DNA of 64,000 nt from Humulus lupulus (taxonomy: Eukaryota; Streptophyta; Magnoliopsida; Rosales; Cannabaceae): NCBI RefSeq assembly GCF_963169125.1, contig NC_084795.1:187648214-187712213 (forward strand), in the 5' to 3' direction. Below the pieces are notes generated by a model. That model did not search any database. It had not been told where the DNA came from and was given only the letters and a program-made list of their open reading frames with translations. Positions within the stretch are counted from its first letter, which is position 1; every line of letters begins with the position of its first letter. The position numbers and the translations under genes are program-made. Positions 59,601 through 64,000 of this stretch are shown one piece after another.

Positions 59601-60655
59601 TGGCCGAAAACTGCATTCTCACCTACTTTCCTACTGACTAATCTAATTCCCATTCAGCCCAATCAATATACTTCAAGAAATACTCATGACTGTCCAAAGT
59701 TGTCCCTAATATAACATATTAACTTTCCTCAACATATACCCATCTGAATCCTTCCTAATAGACGCACAACACCAACTCCTTTCAGCTCTCTTCCCAACCA
59801 AAGCAAAGGCTATCCAATCCACTGGTCACTTCTGAGAAACTAACCTTGGGCTTTAAATGAGTAAAGTATCCCAGTCTTCCCTGTCTCAATGGCCAACCTG
59901 TGCACTGAACCCCTTTCCTGTCCAAACCAGGAGCCATCAAACCACCAAAGGTTCTCATTCTTCCGATCACTGAGTAGCCACACTTACTATATTTCGACGA
60001 ACGAAAATATCATCACATGTATTCCCTTCATCTTAGATAATGAAGCCCTCTCTCTACTGCCCAAGCACAAACAACCAACTCAGAGTTTAACTCACAAATG
60101 ACTTATCATCCCCGGCTTCATCCATTTGTACCGTAATCCAAAGTGGACCAACCCACCAAACTCAACAATATGTACTATCGCTATCCTGCCACTTTCGACC
60201 TTTTTTTTTTCTACCACAATTGCCTAGTAAGGTTACTTGTCCCAATTTATCCTTCTCATATCACTAAGAATGGGGTTAGCCACACCCATTCACTAATTGA
60301 TTCCTGAACAAACCCAAACCTTCCTCGAAACTTAGAGGATAAGACTTCCGCACAATAATTCTTGTCTGTTCCTCCTCAGTAACTTGCCTTTTTCATCCAT
60401 CCAATAAATTCTATCAGACCTTACAGCCTGACTCATATATCAATAAACACCTGCTGCGAATCTCAAGGGAAGGTGGAGGATTCCAACCTCCAACTGTCAT
60501 CTTCTATCCCCACCAAAACCAAAACTGAATCCGATTAACCATTCTCAATACATACACCCTGAATTAATCTATCTTCACCGACCAAACTTCTCAGCTCTGA
60601 CGTTTATACCCAAAACCATCTCAAGGGCAAATCCAAACAATCATAACAATCAAAC
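56647..60655 (-). pseudogene. Decayed interior of second X element, truncated
   Basis: Colinear with 22072-25920 of the young X element. Shared segments include the integrase trace (about 57170-57300), the CTGGTAATAACCAG tandem repeats (58387-58537) and the gag N-terminal trace (about 60450-60500). It lacks the last ~430 bp, the primer site and the 5' LTR. At about 60655 it switches to Cassandra-like sequence. No frame is usable. Confidence 0.8.
58380..58545. repeat. ~46-bp tandem repeats with CTGGT..ACCAG palindrome, four units
   Basis: Palindrome cores at 58387, 58432, 58479 (CTGGTAATAACTAG) and 58524, spaced 45-47 bp. One unit more than in the young X element. Confidence 0.85.
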
Positions 60656-60758
60656 CCAGTTGGAAGTGTGGTCGACGGGGACGTCAGACTCCTATGGGGG
60701 AGTGATTATGATAGTTAGTATCTCGTGATCTGTAGGGGGGAAAGACCGAGTAAAGCTA
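60656..60758 (+). other. Cassandra-like interior with polypurine tract
   Basis: Non-coding leader with GTGGTCGACGGGGACGTCAG and CTATGGGGGAGTG. It ends in TAGGGGGGAAAGA (60732-60744) about 15 bp before the LTR start, which is a likely polypurine tract. Its 5' side, including a primer site and left LTR, is missing. Confidence 0.6.
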
Positions 60759-61080
60759 TGCAATCCCACACTGCTTGGGGAAGGTCAAGTGTGATGATTA
60801 TAATATTGTGTAGGTATGGGACTACATAGTTGAAGATGGCTTAAATGGATTGGTGGGTACTACCTATATCAATAAGATGCATATTCTTTTCGGTAGCCCA
60901 TCACTTGAGAACTCCAAAGTTAAGCGTGCTTGACCTGGAGTAATCTCAAGATGGGTGACCTCCTGGGAAGTTTTCCCAGGAAGCGTGCGAGTGAGGACAA
61001 AGCAAGCTGGAAAGACTCGTGTTGGTTTGTAGGGTCAATCGTCATTCTGGGGAGCAACCATAGTGACGTGGGGAGTTACA
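60759..61080 (+). repeat. Cassandra-like LTR with 5S rRNA-derived core
   Basis: About 322 bp, TGCAATCCCACACTG...GGGGAGTTACA, followed by the CCCCC duplication. The centre carries a 5S-like core (about 60897-60970): CCCATCACTTGAGAACTCC, then AGTTAAGCGTGCTTG (box A, 60918-60932) and GATGGGTGACCTCCTGGGAA (box C, 60950-60969). A short non-autonomous LTR with an internal pol III-type 5S promoter is the hallmark of Cassandra TRIM elements. The left LTR limit is less sure than the right. Confidence 0.8.
60897..60970 (+). promoter_or_regulatory. 5S rRNA-like internal pol III control region
   Basis: Box A and box C sequences are nearly intact; the intermediate region is altered (GACCTGGAGTAATCTCAAG). 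This could direct pol III transcription of a 5S-like RNA. It is too altered outside the boxes to be a working 5S rRNA gene. Confidence 0.7.
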
Positions 61081-62262
61081 CCCCCTGACCTAAGAGAGAA
61101 GCTCAACAGAAGAAGGTTAGAAGTAAGGACAACACCCCCTTTGGCTCCTCATAAGGCCTAAGAGAAGAGAAAGGCAAACACTTCAGATTTGAGGGACTCC
61201 TTGAATAGAAGGAGGCAAGAGCTGGACACCGAAATGAGAAGCCTTCAGAGTAAGATAGTCATGATGTTTGGGGGGCACATTATCGATGAAGAGTTCGAGT
61301 ACGACTCACCCTTCACAAGGGAGATTCAAGTTGAATGACTCCTATCCAACTTCAAAGAGCCTCATATGACCCATTTTGAGGGCACTACAAACCCTAAGTA
61401 CCACTTGGATGCCTTCAACGATTTAATAAAACTGAGAGGTGTCAATAACAGAGCAAGGTGTCCTTGCTTTGCTATCACGCTGAAGGGGCCTACGTAAAAG
61501 TGGCTCAAAGGGCTGAGGCTGGGAATCATCAGGTCATGGCAACAATTTTCTGACGAATTTCTCCAGCATCATCATGTAGTGTACGATTACACCATGCTAG
61601 GTACTAGCCTATCTAACATAAAGCAAGGTGAAGTTGAAAGCCTGAAAAGCTATATCCACAGGTTCAACATGGAGGGGGCTATGGTAGGAAGCCTGGCTAG
61701 AGGAGAACTTAAGACGACAATCACAGATGTAGTTCACCCAGATAGTAAACTATGAGATAATATGCTCAAAAGAAAGGTCACTGACTTAGACGACTTTTAT
61801 GAGAGAGAACAAAAGTATATTCATGTTGAAGATGGCCATGAGAACCTAAAGGCAAAATAAAGTGAACCCATTTTCAAGCCCTCAGCCCATGAAGGCTCAA
61901 GTGATGCAAAGAAGAAAAGAGTGTATGAAGGGCCAAGGGATGACCACCAGAGAAAGCACGCACGTGGAGGTGGACCCAGGAAAACTCCATACACCTTCTG
62001 TACAAACTTGACAGATACCAAGGAACATATCTTCCTCACAAACAAGAATAAGGTGCCCTTAAAAAAAACCATGCAGATGAAGGGAGACCGATCCAAAAGG
62101 GACCCTAGTAAGTATTGCCAGTACCACAAGGATATTGGCCACACCACGATGGAATGTACCCACTTGAAAGTAGAAATCAAGGAACTCATACGCCGGGGGC
62201 ACCTAGGCAGGGATGTTAGAGTGGAAAACTCAGGACCAAAGGATCGACCATCCTATTTGTAG
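61081..62262 (+). pseudogene. Tat-type gag, 3' part
   Basis: One frame runs from the insertion site with no frameshift. It reads DLREKLNRRRLEVRTTPPLA, then SDLRDSLNRRRQELDTEMRS, GGHIIDEEFEYDSPF, MTHFEGTTNPKYHLDAFNDL, WQQFSDEFLQHHH, GEVESLKSYIHRFNME and LDDFYEREQKYIHVED. A zinc-finger-like CQYHKDIGHTTMECTHLK follows, with a stop at 62260-62262. At least five in-frame stops occur (for example after APHKA, IQVE, KGPT, DSKL and NLKAK). Capsid and knuckle order fit Tat-lineage gag. Confidence 0.88.
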
Positions 62263-63030
62263 GCTAGAGAGCGAGCCCTAGAGGTGCAAGGAGAAGTAAG
62301 AATGGTGTTCAGAGGTCCAAGATTAAGAGGAGATTTGAGGAAGGGATGAGATAGATATTCCAAGGAAGCAAGATGAAGTCCACCGCCGTGCACCATGAGC
62401 CTGGAGCAGCGACCCCGAAAGAACTTTAAGGGGGAAAATGATTCGATAACCTTCACACAAGAAGATGTGCGAGGGGTGCATTTCCCCCACAGCGACCCCC
62501 TAGTGCTGACCATTCAAGTGGCCAATATGAGAGTGCATCGAGTCCTCGTGGACAATGGTAGTTTTGTAGATATCTTATTTCGCCCCACATTTGAGAAGAT
62601 GGGCTTGGGAGTCAGGAACATAAAACCCTGCCATACCCCCTTATAAGGATTCACTAGGGACTCAACACAGCCTTTAGGAGTGATTGAGTTAGCCTTCACC
62701 ATGGGGGAGCAAGCAAGACAAACCACTGCCATGATGAACTTTGTTGTAGTAGATTAGGCTTCGAATTTCAATGTAGTATTAGGGAGACCCTCCCTAAGAG
62801 AATTGAAAGTGGTGACCTCGATATATCACCTGTCTGTTAAATTCCCAACCCCTGGGGGGATAGCAAGCATAAAAGAACAAAAGGAAGCAAGAGAGTGTTA
62901 TAATATCTCTCTTTGCATAGCAACCAAGCCACGAGAACCCATGGCAATGGTGATACATGGAGGCGCAAACCCACATTCACACTTAGGGATGGATGACACT
63001 ATCATACCCCGAGCATGGAATGCATAACAT
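62263..63030 (+). pseudogene. Tat-type protease and following linker
   Basis: In the same frame as gag: RKNFKGENDSITFTQEDVRG, then VHRVLVDNGSFVDILFRPTF with the DNG-type aspartic protease site seen in Tat elements, and MGLGVRNIKPC. After a stop (62644) it continues LGVIELAFTMGEQARQTTAM, MNFVVVD, stop, ASNFNVVLGRPSLRELKVVT and IYHLSVKFPTPGGIA, which is the C-terminal protease/linker block. No reverse transcriptase follows before the window ends. Confidence 0.85.
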
Positions 63031-64000
63031 ATCAATGAATCTTACTAGTAAGACTTTCACATCTAATGCAGGAATATATGTACCTTGTTTGTTTGACTTA
63101 TGTTAATTTCATTAGTTAAAAATCAAAGAGGTTGCCCAGATAACCTCATAGTAGTTGCAATGTTGCCATACGTTCCTTTGTAATCTGCTTGCTATCAATG
63201 AAAATGTTTCCTATATCGCATATTACATTCCTTCTATATGCATGCGTCTATATAAAAAATATGCACACATTTTCAAAATCTACGTTGGGAGCAAAATGAA
63301 CAAAGTGCTCAATGGAATGAATCCCACCAAGCACTTGAGGGGCAGGATAGGAGGCATATATATTGCAAAAAAAAAAAATAGCCTTGCAAGGAATCTCTTG
63401 AATTCATGAGGGTTCGATACCCTTATGGATGTCAAGGGAGTCAAAAGGTTCTACGTGGATAACCTCGCGAAAAAGGCTAGATACCTCCACGAGGGGTATG
63501 GTCTCAACGAGGACATCCACTGATAAGCCTAGAGCATCTCCTGGATCCATAAGGATTAGCTACCCTTATGGATGCCAAGGGAGCCACAAGGTTCCATAAG
63601 GATAAACTCGTGATAGACTAATACCTCCACAAGGGGTAAGGCCTTAAGGAAGACGTCCACCAATAAGCCTAGAGTGGCCACCAAGTCGTCTAGCCAAAAA
63701 GTGTCCAACAAGAGAAGCTTGTGAAAAGAATTCAAAAGATTTCATGAGGACAAAGTCCGAATAGAGGCTAATACCTCTACGAGGGGTAAGGCCTCAAAAA
63801 GAGCATCCACTAATAAGCCTAGAGCGGCCACCAAGCTATCTAGCCAAAATGGGTCCTAAAGAAGACCCTTGTAAAAGTAGTACTATGCATACTGACGAGA
63901 AGGACGTTTCTCGCACAAAATAACAAGTGCGCACAAAGAATATAAAAGGACGCTAAGAACCCAAAGGGTTAACGTGTCCTTACAAGTATAGTCACCAAAA
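63031..64000. repeat. Non-coding tail of Tat-type element with degenerate tandem repeats
   Basis: Three degenerate units of ~140-150 bp carry TACCTC(C/T)AC(A/G)AGGGGTA (63482, 63622, 63772), each followed by a CATCCAC(T/C)-type motif and AATAAGCCTAGAG or GATAAGCCTAGAG. They lie in about 63420-63860. Where pol would be expected there is only this sequence, so the element is a deletion derivative or the pol lies beyond the window after a long spacer. Confidence 0.65.

Larger units (their letters stand above)
46645..61080. mobile_element. 14.4-kb composite retroelement insertion with unlike ends, TSD CCCCC
   Basis: Flanked by CCCCC (46640-46644 and 61081-61085). Removing it and one CCCCC restores the gag frame (SKGAPP|DLREKLNRRR), so the limits are firm. 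The left end is a full T-family LTR (TGTAACGCCCTACTTCC). The right end is a Cassandra-like LTR (...ACGTGGGGAGTTACA). In order: T LTR; T gag-pol on the minus strand; primer site; inverted Cassandra LTR piece; inverted T LTR piece; X LTR; decayed X interior; Cassandra interior and LTR. A normal element has identical LTRs, so this is a rearranged or pre-assembled chimera. Confidence 0.85.

Noticed and set aside
60870..61000. Functional 5S rRNA gene
   Set aside because: Only the promoter boxes match well; 5S ends and middle are altered, and it lies inside a retroelement LTR.

Overview
This window is plant nuclear DNA, almost certainly from a eudicot. It is AT-rich, its split genes have GT..AG introns, and nearly all of it is LTR retrotransposons with initiator-Met-tRNA primer sites, chromodomain-type and Tat-type Ty3/gypsy pol, Ty1/copia pol, CACTA and hAT DNA transposons and Cassandra-like 5S-bearing repeats. 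A Rosales-type genome is a guess from the style of the repeats. I find no intact host gene. The only host-gene material is broken exons carried inside a CACTA-like transposon.

Layout. (1) 1-5089: an unclassified LTR end (1-1167) abuts a T-family gypsy LTR remnant. That remnant is split by a T-family solo LTR (1522-3755, TSD TCACA) and lies against a copia RT/RNase H remnant with its PPT and LTR. (2) 5783-31391: a CACTA-like element (CACTACAA termini, TSD TAT), about 6.9 kb without its insertions. It carries intron-containing fragments of a NSUN6-like RNA methyltransferase, a casein kinase 1-like kinase and an unrecognised secreted or membrane protein. It is interrupted by a 9.3-kb Tat-lineage gypsy element (9921-19249) that lacks reverse transcriptase but has an antisense, intron-containing gene with its own TATA box. 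It is also interrupted by a young 9.4-kb gypsy element (19521-28901, here family X, TSD CTCTC) with nearly identical 2551-bp LTRs around a badly decayed interior. (3) 31392-44750: gene-free repeat DNA with a hAT-like element holding a CGTGT microsatellite, a possible MITE, nested LTR pieces and a clean T-family solo LTR (41974-44357, TSD CTATT). (4) 44750-64000: a plus-strand Tat-type element with gag and protease only. Its gag is interrupted in frame by a 14.4-kb composite (46645-61080) flanked by CCCCC duplications. The composite begins with a T-family gypsy LTR and gag-pol (minus strand) and ends with a Cassandra-like LTR. Between them lie inverted Cassandra and T pieces and a truncated X element.

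How the parts relate. T, X and the Cassandra-like LTRs share a GTAAYGCCC / GTTACA-type terminus, and T, X and the inverted Cassandra piece abut the same initiator-Met primer site. This suggests, as inference, that the non-autonomous X and Cassandra-like elements use proteins from T-type elements. The T-type and Tat pol copies here are all broken by stops or by catalytic-residue changes, so no element in the window looks autonomous. The two most notable objects are the hybrid gypsy/Cassandra composite and the gene-fragment-carrying CACTA element.
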